46,875 nucleotides of DNA from Comamonas sp. lk (GTDB taxonomy: Bacteria > Pseudomonadota > Gammaproteobacteria > Burkholderiales > Burkholderiaceae_C). Below, piece by piece: positions 39,040-46,875 of this stretch (position 1 is its first letter; the number at the start of each line of letters is the position of its first letter). Both the position numbers and the translations under genes were made by a program. The stretch is taken from assembly GCA_945861345.1 (NCBI GenBank), contig CAMATX010000008.1:1-46875 (forward strand). Direction: 5' to 3'. Under the pieces are notes generated by a model that was given only the letters and a program-made list of their open reading frames with translations, searched no databases and had not been told where the DNA came from.

Positions 39040-39762
39040 TCAAACGTGCACCAAAGTGCCCTCGTCCTCGCCCATCACGACGCGCTTGAGCGCGCCGTGC
39101 TTGAAAATAGAAAACACTTTGATGGGCAATTTTTGGTCGCGGCACAGCGCAAAAGCTGCCGCATCCATGATGCCCAGGTTTTGCTGCATGGCGCTGTCAA
39201 AGGTCAGCGCAGCATAGCGCTTGGCCGTAGGCACTTTTTTCGGATCGGCGTCATAGACACCATCGACCTTGGTTGCCTTGAGCACAATTTCGGCGCCGAT
39301 TTCGGCGCCCCGCAATGCCGCAGCGGTGTCGGTGGTGAAGAAGGGATTGCCGGTGCCGGCGGCAAAGATCACCACCTTGCCTTCTTCTAAATATTGCAGC
39401 GCTTTGGGCCGCACATAGGGCTCGACAACCTGCTCGATGCCGATGGCCGACATCACGCGGGCAGTCAAGCCGGCTTTGTTCATGGTGTCGCCCAAAGCCA
39501 GGGCATTCATGACTGTGGCCAGCATGCCCATGTAATCGGCCGTGGCGCGGTCCATACCGACTGAACCACCCGCAACACCGCGAAAGATATTGCCGCCGCC
39601 GATAACAACGGCCACCTGCACACCCAGGCGGGTGACCTCGGCGATTTCATCGACCATACGGACAATCGTGTCACGGTTGATACCGAATTGATCATCCCCC
39701 ATCAAAGCCTCGCCGGACAGTTTCAACAAAATTCGACTGTAGGCAGGCTTGGCGTGGGTCAT
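39040..39762 (-). CDS. pyrH: UMP kinase PyrH
   Basis: Phosphorylates UMP to UDP, a regulated step in pyrimidine synthesis. The 240-aa amino-acid-kinase-fold protein starts [20 protein letters not shown], with [43 protein letters not shown] and [18 protein letters not shown] 39762 is used; the frame extends to a TTG at 39774. It follows tsf by 82 bp across a hairpin. Confidence 0.97.
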   Translation of the reverse strand: MTHAKPAYSRILLKLSGEALMGDDQFGINRDTIVRMVDEIAEVTRLGVQVAVVIGGGNIFRGVAGGSVGMDRATADYMGMLATVMNALALGDTMNKAGLTARVMSAIGIEQVVEPYVRPKALQYLEEGKVVIFAAGTGNPFFTTDTAAALRGAEIGAEIVLKATKVDGVYDADPKKVPTAKRYAALTFDSAMQQNLGIMDAAAFALCRDQKLPIKVFSIFKHGALKRVVMGEDEGTLVHV

Positions 39763-39801
39763 AAGTGCTTCCAACGGCGTTGAGGCGGGTTTGGGGAAAT
39801 T

Positions 39802-39822
39802 GCCGGGCGCCAGTCGCCCGGC
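39802..39822 (-). terminator. hairpin between tsf and pyrH
   Basis: A perfect 8-bp stem GCCGGGCG/CGCCCGGC with a 5-nt loop, followed on the minus strand by AATTTCCCC. It has only a short T run, so it may act as a partial terminator or mRNA 3'-end element within the rpsB-tsf-pyrH operon. Confidence 0.5.
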
Positions 39823-39844
39823 ACGGGCCGGTCAGGGCCCTAGT

Positions 39845-40768
39845 TTAGGCGCCCTGCTTGGCAGCGGCAACCTGGGCGGCCACTTCGGCAGCGAAATCGT
39901 CCACGCGTTTTTCAATGCCCTCGCCCACCACATACAGGGTAAATCCATGCACCGTGGTAGCACAGGCTTTGAGCATTTGCTCGACAGTTTGCTTGTCATT
40001 TTTCACGAAAGACTGGTTGAACAGCGACACCTCTTTGAGGTATTTCTGCACGCCGCCTTCGATGCGCTTTTGCACGATTTCCGGAGATTGCACCGGCTTA
40101 CCAGCGGCCGTAGCCACAGACGCGTCCTCGGCGGCCTTGGCGGCTGCGACGGAGCGCTCGCGCTCGACCAACTCGGCAGGCACGTCAGCACTAGACAGGG
40201 AAACCGGCTTCATGGCGGCCACGTGCATGGCGACGTCCTTGGCAGCGACTTCATCGCCTTCAAATTCGACCACCACGCCGATCCGGGTGCCATGCAGGTA
40301 AGAAGCCACTTTCGCGCTAGAGCCAAAGCGCTTGAAACGGCGGAAAGTCATGTTCTCGCCAATCTTGCCGATCAGGCCTTTGCGCACATCTTCCAAAGTC
40401 GGACCAAAGCCGTCTTGCGAACAGGCCAGGGCGCCCAATGCAGCGACATCGGCAGGATTGTGCTCGGCGACCAAGGCAGCCGCCGATTTGACCAAAGCCA
40501 GGAAACTATCGTTCTTGGTGACAAAGTCAGTCTCGCAGTTGACTTCAATCATGGCGCTGGCCGCGCCCGCTGTGGCAATCGCGACCACGCCTTCGGCCGT
40601 CACACGGGCGGCGGCTTTGCCGGCCTTGCTGCCGAGTTTGACGCGCAAAATCTCTTCGGCTTTGACCATGTCGCCTTCAGCCTCGGTCAGGGCTTTTTTG
40701 CACTCCATCATGGGTGCATCGGTTTTGCCACGCAACTCGGCGACCATGCTTGCGGTAATTGCTGCCAT
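39845..40768 (-). CDS. tsf: translation elongation factor Ts
   Basis: Guanine-nucleotide exchange factor for EF-Tu. The 307-aa protein has the N-terminal UBA-like segment [22 protein letters not shown], the exchange motif [13 protein letters not shown], and the C-terminal coiled-coil region. The length is normal for betaproteobacteria. It follows rpsB by 85 bp, across an intrinsic terminator that probably lets part of the transcription through. Confidence 0.97.
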   Translation of the reverse strand: MAAITASMVAELRGKTDAPMMECKKALTEAEGDMVKAEEILRVKLGSKAGKAAARVTAEGVVAIATAGAASAMIEVNCETDFVTKNDSFLALVKSAAALVAEHNPADVAALGALACSQDGFGPTLEDVRKGLIGKIGENMTFRRFKRFGSSAKVASYLHGTRIGVVVEFEGDEVAAKDVAMHVAAMKPVSLSSADVPAELVERERSVAAAKAAEDASVATAAGKPVQSPEIVQKRIEGGVQKYLKEVSLFNQSFVKNDKQTVEQMLKACATTVHGFTLYVVGEGIEKRVDDFAAEVAAQVAAAKQGA

Positions 40769-40807
40769 TTTTATTACTCCGTATCCGTTAAAAATCGTTG
40801 AAATGCT

Positions 40808-40831
40808 AAAAAAAAGGGGCTGACAAGCCCC
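40808..40831 (-). terminator. intrinsic terminator/attenuator between rpsB and tsf
   Basis: On the minus strand GGGGCT-TGTC-AGCCCC is followed by eight T residues, about 25 bp after the rpsB stop and before tsf. It is strong enough to stop a share of transcripts and would lower tsf relative to rpsB. Confidence 0.85.
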
Positions 40832-40853
40832 CTTTTAAGGGTCGGGGAACGGT

Positions 40854-41603
40854 TTAAGCGGCCTCGTTGACCTCGACAAACTCGTCTTCGCCTTCGGCCA
40901 CAACTGCTTTGACCAAATCGTCCACCGCGTTAGCGCGGCCTTCCAGCACGGCGTCTGCAATGCCACGGGCATACAAGGTCACCGCTTTGGAGGAGTCGTC
41001 GTTACCTGGAATGACGTAGTCAATACCTTCGGGCGAATGGTTGGAGTCCACCACGCCGATCAGCGGGATGCCCAGCTTGCGGGCTTCGGCGATGGCAATC
41101 TTGTGGTAACCCACGTCGATCACAAAAATCGCGTCTGGCAAGGTGGCCATGTCTTGGATGCCACCAATGTCTTTTTCCAGCTTGGAGAGTTCGCGGGCGA
41201 ACATCAGCTGCTCTTTCTTGCTCATGGCATCCAAACCGGCTTCTTGCTCGATTTTCATGTCCTTGAGGCGTTTGATCGAGGTCTTGACCGTTTTGAAGTT
41301 GGTCAGCATGCCGCCCAACCAGCGCTGGTCCACAAAGGGCATGCCGGCACGTTGTGCTTCCATCGCGACCGTTTCACGGGCCTGGCGCTTGGTGCCGACC
41401 ATCAAAACGGTGCCACGCTTGGCAGAGATTTGACGCACGAACTTGGTGGCCTCCTGGAACATCGGCAGCGATTTTTCCAGGTTGATGATGTGTATTTTGT
41501 TGCGATGGCCAAAGATGAACGGGGCCATCTTAGGGTTCCAGAAACGGGTTTGGTGACCAAAATGGACACCCGCTTCCAACATTTCGCGCATAGTGACTGA
41601 CAT
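40854..41603 (-). CDS. rpsB: 30S ribosomal protein S2
   Basis: Small-subunit ribosomal protein needed for S1 assembly. The 249-aa protein starts [20 protein letters not shown], then [53 protein letters not shown] and [21 protein letters not shown]. The ATG has GGAG just upstream. It heads the long minus-strand cluster and is preceded by a 155-bp leader shared with the clpA 3' end. Confidence 0.98.
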   Translation of the reverse strand: MSVTMREMLEAGVHFGHQTRFWNPKMAPFIFGHRNKIHIINLEKSLPMFQEATKFVRQISAKRGTVLMVGTKRQARETVAMEAQRAGMPFVDQRWLGGMLTNFKTVKTSIKRLKDMKIEQEAGLDAMSKKEQLMFARELSKLEKDIGGIQDMATLPDAIFVIDVGYHKIAIAEARKLGIPLIGVVDSNHSPEGIDYVIPGNDDSSKAVTLYARGIADAVLEGRANAVDDLVKAVVAEGEDEFVEVNEAA

Positions 41604-41708
41604 AAAAACTCCAAAGGTTAGGTCTTAAATCCGGCTCGATTTTTCCCGCGCATGCCGACAGCTTGCAGGGGGAACACCTTGATAGAGACGGTTTGTGATT
41701 TACTGGGC

Positions 41709-41736
41709 CCGGGGCGCCGCATTGAAGGCGCCCCGG
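41709..41736 (-). terminator. 10-bp GC-rich hairpin between clpA and rpsB
   Basis: Perfect arms CCGGGGCGCC and GGCGCCCCGG with an 8-nt loop, 22 bp past the clpA stop. No T run follows. It may end clpA transcripts with help from Rho or form part of the rpsB upstream region. Confidence 0.55.
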
Positions 41737-41758
41737 AGCAAAGCCTGCTGATTTTACA

Positions 41759-44080
41759 TCAGCTGGCAGCCGCCTCTTCCGACTTGGAACGGCCTTCGCG
41801 CTTGGGCAGGGGCTGGATGTCGAGCAAAACTTCGGTTTTGGACTCGTCTTTGTCGTCCAAGTCCACCGTCAGGCGGCCACCGTCCGTCAAGCGGCCAAAG
41901 AGCAGCTCGTCGGCCAAAGCCCGGCGAATCGTGTCTTGGATCAGCCGTTGCATGGGTCGCGCGCCCATGAGCGGATCGAAGCCTTTTTTGCCCAGGTGCT
42001 TGCGCAGCTTGTCGGTAAAAGTGACCTCGACCTTCTTCTCGGCCAACTGGAGACTCAGTTGGCGCAGGAACTTGTCCACCACCCGCAAAATAACGTTTTC
42101 GTCCAGCGCCTTAAAGCCGACGATGGAGTCAAGGCGGTTGCGGAACTCGGGCGTAAACAGGCGTTTGATGTCGATCATCTCGTCGCCTGCCTCGCGGGGG
42201 TTGGTAAAGCCGATGGTCGCCTTGTTCATGGTCTCAGCGCCCGCGTTAGTGGTCATGATGATGATCACGTTGCGGAAATCGGCCTTGCGCCCGTTGTTAT
42301 CGGTCAAGGTGCCGTGGTCCATCACCTGCAAAAGCACATTAAAGATGTCTGGATGGGCTTTTTCGATCTCATCGAGCAGCAGCACGCAGTGGGGCTTTTT
42401 GGTCACCGCCTCGGTCAGCAGGCCGCCTTGGTCAAATCCGACGTAGCCCGGGGGGGCGCCAATCAGGCGGCTCACGGCATGGCGCTCCATGTACTCGCTC
42501 ATGTCAAAGCGAAGAAGCTCGATGCCCATGATGTAGGCGAGCTGCTTGGCCGCCTCGGTCTTGCCCACGCCCGTGGGGCCGCTGAACAGGAAAGAGCCAA
42601 TCGGCTTGTCCGCACGGCCCAAGCCCGAGCGTGCCATTTTGACGGCCGATGCCAGCACATCGAGCGCCTTGTCCTGCCCGAACACCACGCTTTTGAGGTC
42701 GCGATCCAGGGTTTTGAGCTTGCCACGGTCGTCATTAGAGACATTGGCCGGAGGAATGCGGGCGATTTTTGCCACGATTTCCTCTACTTCGGTCTTGGAA
42801 ATCGTCTTCTTTCGCTTGCTAGGCGCCAGGATTTGCTGGGCGGCACCGGCCTCGTCAATCACGTCGATGGCCTTGTCGGGCAAATGGCGGTCGTTGATGT
42901 ACTTGGCGCTCAATTCGGCGGCCGCCTGCAATGCGGCGACGGCGTACTTCACCTTGTGGTGTTCCTCAAAGCGTGATTTCAGGCCTTTAAGGATCTCCAC
43001 CGTTTGCTCCACGGTGGGTTCGACAACGTCAATTTTCTGGAACCGGCGCGACAGAGCGGCGTCTTTTTCAAAAATGCCACGGTATTCGGTGAAGGTGGTC
43101 GCGCCGATGCACTTGAGCTGGCCCGAGCTGAGGCTGGGTTTGAGTAAATTGGAGGCATCCAGCGTGCCGCCCGAGGCGGCGCCGGCACCAATCAGAGTGT
43201 GGATTTCGTCAATAAACAGCACCGCATTGGGCTTGTCCTTGAGCGACTTGAGCACGCCTTTGAGCCGCTGCTCAAAGTCGCCCCGGTATTTGGTGCCCGC
43301 CAGCAGCGCGCCCATATCCAGGGAATAGACCACCGAGTCGGCCAGCACCTCGGGCACGTCTTTTTGGGAGATGCGCCACGCCAGACCCTCGGCGATGGCG
43401 GTTTTGCCCACGCCGGCCTCGCCGACCAGCAACGGGTTGTTTTTGCGGCGGCGGCATAGGATTTGGATCACCCGCTCCACCTCGTACTCGCGGCCGATCA
43501 AGGGGTCAATCTTGCCGTCTTTGGCCAGCTGGTTCAGGTTTTGGGTGTACTGCTCCAGCGGCGAGGCTTTTTCGTTCTTTTCGCTGGTGGTTTCTTCCGC
43601 TTCGGGGCTGCCTTCGGGACCTTTGCTCGATTCGGGCGGATCGCTCTTTTTGATGCCGTGGGCAATGAAATTAACCACATCGAGGCGGGTCACGCCCTGC
43701 TGGTGGAGGAAATACACGGCGTGAGAGTCTTTCTCGCCAAAAATAGCGACCAAGACGTTGCTGCCCATGACCTCTTTTTTACCGCTTCCGGTGGACTGCA
43801 CGTGCATGATGGCACGCTGGATTACGCGCTGAAAGCCCAGCGTCGGCTGGGTGTCCACCTCGTCAACGCCCGAGACCTGGGGCGTGTTGTCTTTGATGAA
43901 ATGGCTTAGTGACTTGCGCAACTCGTCCACATTGGCCGAGCAGGCGCGCAACACTTCAGCGGCACTGGGGTTGTCCAAAAGCGCGAGCAGCAGGTGCTCC
44001 ACGGTGATGAACTCGTGGCGCTGCTGGCGTGCCTCGACAAACGCCATATGCAGACTGACTTCCAATTCTTGGGCGATCAT
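41759..44080 (-). CDS. clpA: ATP-dependent Clp protease ATP-binding subunit ClpA
   Basis: AAA+ unfoldase that feeds substrates to ClpP; with ClpS it handles N-end-rule substrates. The 773-aa protein has the N-domain ([20 protein letters not shown]), D1 with Walker [13 protein letters not shown] and Walker [15 protein letters not shown], and D2 with [16 protein letters not shown] and [13 protein letters not shown]. The ClpP-docking IGF-type loop region is compatible with [13 protein letters not shown] nearby. ATG 44080 has AAGGA upstream and is preferred to the longer frame at 44143. It follows clpS by 77 bp. Confidence 0.97.
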   Translation of the reverse strand: MIAQELEVSLHMAFVEARQQRHEFITVEHLLLALLDNPSAAEVLRACSANVDELRKSLSHFIKDNTPQVSGVDEVDTQPTLGFQRVIQRAIMHVQSTGSGKKEVMGSNVLVAIFGEKDSHAVYFLHQQGVTRLDVVNFIAHGIKKSDPPESSKGPEGSPEAEETTSEKNEKASPLEQYTQNLNQLAKDGKIDPLIGREYEVERVIQILCRRRKNNPLLVGEAGVGKTAIAEGLAWRISQKDVPEVLADSVVYSLDMGALLAGTKYRGDFEQRLKGVLKSLKDKPNAVLFIDEIHTLIGAGAASGGTLDASNLLKPSLSSGQLKCIGATTFTEYRGIFEKDAALSRRFQKIDVVEPTVEQTVEILKGLKSRFEEHHKVKYAVAALQAAAELSAKYINDRHLPDKAIDVIDEAGAAQQILAPSKRKKTISKTEVEEIVAKIARIPPANVSNDDRGKLKTLDRDLKSVVFGQDKALDVLASAVKMARSGLGRADKPIGSFLFSGPTGVGKTEAAKQLAYIMGIELLRFDMSEYMERHAVSRLIGAPPGYVGFDQGGLLTEAVTKKPHCVLLLDEIEKAHPDIFNVLLQVMDHGTLTDNNGRKADFRNVIIIMTTNAGAETMNKATIGFTNPREAGDEMIDIKRLFTPEFRNRLDSIVGFKALDENVILRVVDKFLRQLSLQLAEKKVEVTFTDKLRKHLGKKGFDPLMGARPMQRLIQDTIRRALADELLFGRLTDGGRLTVDLDDKDESKTEVLLDIQPLPKREGRSKSEEAAAS

Positions 44081-44157
44081 GACTTTTCCTTCTACGAATC
44101 CGTTGTTCATTCCAAGTGGCGCCGCCCACTGGACGGGCGCCACACGCGTCTTATCGC

Positions 44158-44523
44158 CTAAAAGCCTACCGGCTCACTCACACACTGCAGGGGATGACCA
44201 GCCTTTTGGGCTGCATCCATTACCTGGTCTACCTTGGTCACCGCCACGTCCCGGGTGTACACGCCGCACACACCTTTACCGTCAATATGGATTTTCAGCA
44301 TGATTTGGGTCGCCGTGGCCAAATCTTTGGCAAAAAACTCCTGAATTACCAACACCACGAACTCCATGGGCGTGAAATCGTCATTCAGCATCAAAACCTG
44401 GTGCATGGCCGGGGGTTGCAGCTTTTGCGGCAGCCGTTCGAGCACGATAGCCCCGCCGCCGTCGTCCTTTTGGGGGCTTTGCTTGGGAAGTTCCCGAGGG
44501 GGTTTGGGTGGGGTCGTAGCCAT
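44158..44523 (-). CDS. clpS: ClpS adaptor protein
   Basis: Adaptor that binds N-degron residues and delivers substrates to ClpA. The 121-aa protein has a flexible Pro/Lys/Gln-rich N-terminal extension (about 1-38) and a core with [22 protein letters not shown], the NDD/TPM motif that forms the N-end residue pocket, followed by [21 protein letters not shown]. Direct neighbour of clpA on the same strand. Confidence 0.96.
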   Translation of the reverse strand: MATTPPKPPRELPKQSPQKDDGGGAIVLERLPQKLQPPAMHQVLMLNDDFTPMEFVVLVIQEFFAKDLATATQIMLKIHIDGKGVCGVYTRDVAVTKVDQVMDAAQKAGHPLQCVSEPVGF

Positions 44524-44606
44524 GAAATCATTCTATCGGTGCGCACATCCTAGCGCAGCGCCAAGGGTAATTGGAGCGCCTAGGCGGCTATTCAAGACGG
44601 TGGGGC

Positions 44607-44642
44607 GAAAAAATAGCCCGGGGCGCTGGTGCGCACCGGGCT
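44607..44642 (-). terminator. intrinsic terminator after icd
   Basis: On the minus strand, AGCCCGG/CCGGGCT encloses a nested GCGC-ACCA-GCGC stem and is followed by ATTTTTTCG, about 45 bp after the icd stop. It separates icd from clpS. Confidence 0.85.
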
Positions 44643-44684
44643 CGGGGCTGGTCGCGGGGCAGCCGGGCTGCCCGGTTACGCTGA

Positions 44685-45938
44685 TTACATGTTGTCAATC
44701 ATGACCTGGCCAAAGCCAGAGCAGCTCACTTGGGTGGCGCCGTCCATCAGCCGGGCGAAGTCGTAAGTGACTTTTTTGCTGTGGATGGACTTTTTCATGG
44801 AAGCAATGATCATGTCGGCTGCTTCTTTCCAGCCCATGTGGCGCAACATCATCTCGGCCGAAAGGATTTCCGAGCCGGGGTTGACGTAGTCCTTGCCCGC
44901 ATATTTGGGGGCCGTTCCGTGGGTGGCCTCAAACATGGCGACCGTGTCACTCAGATTGGCTCCAGGGGCGATACCGATGCCGCCAACCTGGGCCGCCAGC
45001 GCGTCCGAGACGTAGTCGCCGTTGAGGTTCAAGGTGGCAATCACGCTGTATTCGGCAGGACGCAGCAAAATTTGCTGCAAGAAGGCGTCGGCAATGCTGT
45101 CCTTGATGGTGATTTCGCGGCCGGTCCGGGGGTTTTTGAACTTGCACCAGGGTCCGCCGTCCACCAACTGGGCGCCGAACTCGGTTTGCGCCAGGCCGTA
45201 GGCCCAGTCACGGAAACCGCCTTCGGTGAACTTCATGATGTTGCCCTTGTGCACGATGGTCACACTGGGCTTGTCGTTGTCGATGGCGTACTGAATGGCT
45301 TTGCGCACCAGGCGTTCGGTGCCCTCGCGTGACACCGGCTTGATACCGATGCCGGAGGTATTGGGGAAGCGGATTTTCTTGACGCCCATCTCTTCCATCA
45401 GGAACTTGATGAGTTTCTTGGCCTTGTCCGACTCGGCCTCAAACTCGATGCCGGCGTAAATGTCTTCCGAGTTTTCGCGGAAGATCACCATATCGGTTTT
45501 GTGTGGCTCTTTGACCGGGCTGGGTACGCCGTCAAAATACTGGATGGGGCGCAGGCAGACGTACAAGTCCAGCTCCTGGCGCAGCGCCACGTTGAGCGAG
45601 CGGATGCCGCCGCCCACCGGCGTGGTCAGCGGGCCTTTGATGGAGACCACGTAGTCGCGGATGGCGTGCAATGTCTCTTCGGGCAACCAGACGTCGGGGC
45701 CATAGACCTTGGTGGATTTCTCGCCGGCAAAGACTTCCATCCAGTGGATCTTGCGCTTGCCGCCATAGGACTTGGCAACGGCTGCGTCGACCACTTTGAG
45801 CATCACCGGGGTGATGTCCAGGCCGGTTCCGTCACCCTCGATGAAGGGAATGATGGGCTCGTCGGGGACATTGAGGGAAAAATCCGCGTTGACGGTGATT
45901 TTCTGGCCTTGGGCGGGGACCTTGATGTGCTGGTACAT
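44685..45938 (-). CDS. icd: NADP-dependent isocitrate dehydrogenase
   Basis: TCA-cycle enzyme oxidising isocitrate to 2-oxoglutarate. The 417-aa homodimeric type has the regulatory/substrate serine in [51 protein letters not shown], the metal-binding [17 protein letters not shown], and the NADP site [22 protein letters not shown]. The ATG is 223 bp from the plus-strand DUF192 gene; that spacer should hold both promoters, but I cannot place them. Confidence 0.97.
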   Translation of the reverse strand: MYQHIKVPAQGQKITVNADFSLNVPDEPIIPFIEGDGTGLDITPVMLKVVDAAVAKSYGGKRKIHWMEVFAGEKSTKVYGPDVWLPEETLHAIRDYVVSIKGPLTTPVGGGIRSLNVALRQELDLYVCLRPIQYFDGVPSPVKEPHKTDMVIFRENSEDIYAGIEFEAESDKAKKLIKFLMEEMGVKKIRFPNTSGIGIKPVSREGTERLVRKAIQYAIDNDKPSVTIVHKGNIMKFTEGGFRDWAYGLAQTEFGAQLVDGGPWCKFKNPRTGREITIKDSIADAFLQQILLRPAEYSVIATLNLNGDYVSDALAAQVGGIGIAPGANLSDTVAMFEATHGTAPKYAGKDYVNPGSEILSAEMMLRHMGWKEAADMIIASMKKSIHSKKVTYDFARLMDGATQVSCSGFGQVMIDNM

Positions 45939-46161
45939 GGAGTGAGTCTCTTGGTAGGTAAATTTCCCAAGCCCGCACGGTGGCTTTTGGCCCCGTCACA
46001 GCGGGCTTGGCACTGTTTCCGAGGCTAATTTTAGACCCAAACCTTTACGCCATCCTGTCAACCCGGGCCCGCTGGGCCAAGGCCCGGCATGGGCCTAGCA
46101 CGTCAAATCAGCACGTAAAGCTGGGCGCGGCCCTGGCCCTTGGGCGGGCGCTTGATTCACA

Positions 46162-46629
46162 ATGGCGAGCATGAAAATTTCCGTTTCCCTCCTACTGAGC
46201 CTGCTGCTGGGATTGGCCAGCGCAAGCACCAACGCGCAAAACCAGCCGCAGCTGAACCTGCCGCGCACCACTTTGTCCATCGGATTTCACCAGTTGCAAG
46301 TTCAGGTGGCCGCCACGCCCGAGCAGCAGGCCACCGGGCTGATGTTTCGCACGGACATGCCGGCCCACGAGGGCATGCTGTTTGTATTCCCGACCGCCAG
46401 CCAGCAGTGTTTTTGGATGAAAAACACCCTGATCCCGCTAACGGCAGCCTTCGTGGCAGACGACGGCACCATCGTTAACCTAGAAGACATGCAGCCGCAG
46501 ACCACGCAGTCGCACTGCTCAAGCAAACCGGTGCGCTTTGTTTTGGAAATGAACCAGGGCTGGTTTGTCAAAAAGGGGCTGAAAGCCGGCGGCAAGCTCG
46601 CCGGCGTGCCGTTTAAAGCCGCTAATTAG
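46162..46629 (+). CDS. exported DUF192 protein
   Basis: A 155-aa protein with a signal peptide (MKISVSLLLSLLLGLASA, cleaved near TNAQ) and a DUF192 domain. Family landmarks are seen: VQVAATPEQQATGLMFR, GMLFVFPTASQQCFWMKNTLIPL (the F-W-M-K-N-T motif), and VRFVLEMNQGWFVKKGLKAG. The family's biochemical role is not established. Start is ATG 46162 or ATG 46171; the second gives the tighter signal peptide. Its stop overlaps the convergent asparaginase by 4 bp. Confidence 0.92.
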   Translation: MASMKISVSLLLSLLLGLASASTNAQNQPQLNLPRTTLSIGFHQLQVQVAATPEQQATGLMFRTDMPAHEGMLFVFPTASQQCFWMKNTLIPLTAAFVADDGTIVNLEDMQPQTTQSHCSSKPVRFVLEMNQGWFVKKGLKAGGKLAGVPFKAAN

Positions 46630-46875
46630 TATTTGTTTTTCAATTGCAGCATCAGCTCCACGCGCGCTTTTACCGCCGGTAGCGGCCAGGCGGCCAAACC
46701 AGCACCCTGGCCGTCGGCACGCGCCAACACCTGACCTAAGGCACACCGGGTGGTACGCACCACCGCGATCCCTTGGCTTTGCGCCTGATGCAAAGCGGCT
46801 TCCAGGGCATGGTGCAAAGTCCCGTTGCCTGTGCCCGCTACGACCAAGCCCGCCAGAGCTGCGTCGCCTGCCGGC
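46626..46875 (-). CDS. L-asparaginase, C-terminal fragment (runs off the window)
   Basis: About 82 C-terminal residues of a type I/II asparaginase: AGLVVAGTGNGTLHHALEAAL, GIAVVRTTRCALGQV, and the closing PAVKARVELMLQLKNKY. GTGNGT and the TRC segment are typical of the C-terminal domain of bacterial asparaginases. The gene continues beyond the right edge; the catalytic N-terminal threonines lie outside. The TTG at 46847 is not a real start. Confidence 0.88.
   Translation of the reverse strand, partial: PAGDAALAGLVVAGTGNGTLHHALEAALHQAQSQGIAVVRTTRCALGQVLARADGQGAGLAAWPLPAVKARVELMLQLKNKY

Noticed and set aside
1-46875. CRISPR arrays, prophage, insertion sequences, toxin-antitoxin or defence genes, tRNA or rRNA
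   Set aside because: Every stretch above about 150 bp is covered by a recognisable core gene or leader, and no repeat array, transposase, integrase or structural RNA was seen.

Overview
The window is a stretch of conserved chromosome from a Gram-negative betaproteobacterium, most likely a member of the Comamonadaceae (Burkholderiales; Rhodoferax, Polaromonas or Limnohabitans relatives). This rests on the gene order (pst-pho beside polyphosphate genes, glmM-folP-ftsH-rlmE, greA-carBA, and the rpsB to lpxB cluster), a general porin ending in phenylalanine, and protein sequences of that family. Nearly all of it is housekeeping DNA. I see no prophage, insertion sequence, CRISPR array, tRNA or rRNA, and no accessory island or undescribed defence-type system.

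Layout. (1) 1-931: a broken left edge. An antisense thiolase tail is joined directly to a bamD gene that has lost its start and signal peptide. (2) 939-10788, minus strand: the phosphate operon pstS-pstC-pstA-pstB-phoU-phoB-phoR, followed by zapE and a DinG/YoaA-type helicase. (3) 10839-15787: two Pho boxes in a divergent regulatory region, a fasciclin-domain lipoprotein that appears to belong to the Pho regulon, then ppx (plus) facing ppk-sixA (minus). Phosphate sensing, uptake and polyphosphate storage are thus side by side. (4) 16240-17401: a porin behind a long AT-rich leader, with a strong terminator. (5) 17434-23025, minus: rlmE-ftsH-folP-glmM and a coupled acetyltransferase. (6) 23044-28579: yhbY (plus), then carA-carB-greA (minus), with a structured carA leader and a strong hairpin before greA. 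(7) 28684-41603, minus: rpsB-tsf-pyrH-frr-cdsA-dxr-bamA-skp-lpxD-fabZ-lpxA-lpxB-rnhB and an rRNA methyltransferase. This is the classic translation / lipid A / outer-membrane assembly cluster. (8) 41759-46875: clpS-clpA, icd, an exported DUF192 protein and the tail of an asparaginase.

The most notable points are these. uppS (normally between frr and cdsA) and rseP (normally between dxr and bamA) are both absent from the conserved cluster, and the gene after each gap has no clear ribosome binding site. The fasciclin lipoprotein has a well-placed Pho box. The carA leader has a long-range inverted repeat. The left edge is a chimeric join that could be an assembly error or a real breakpoint.
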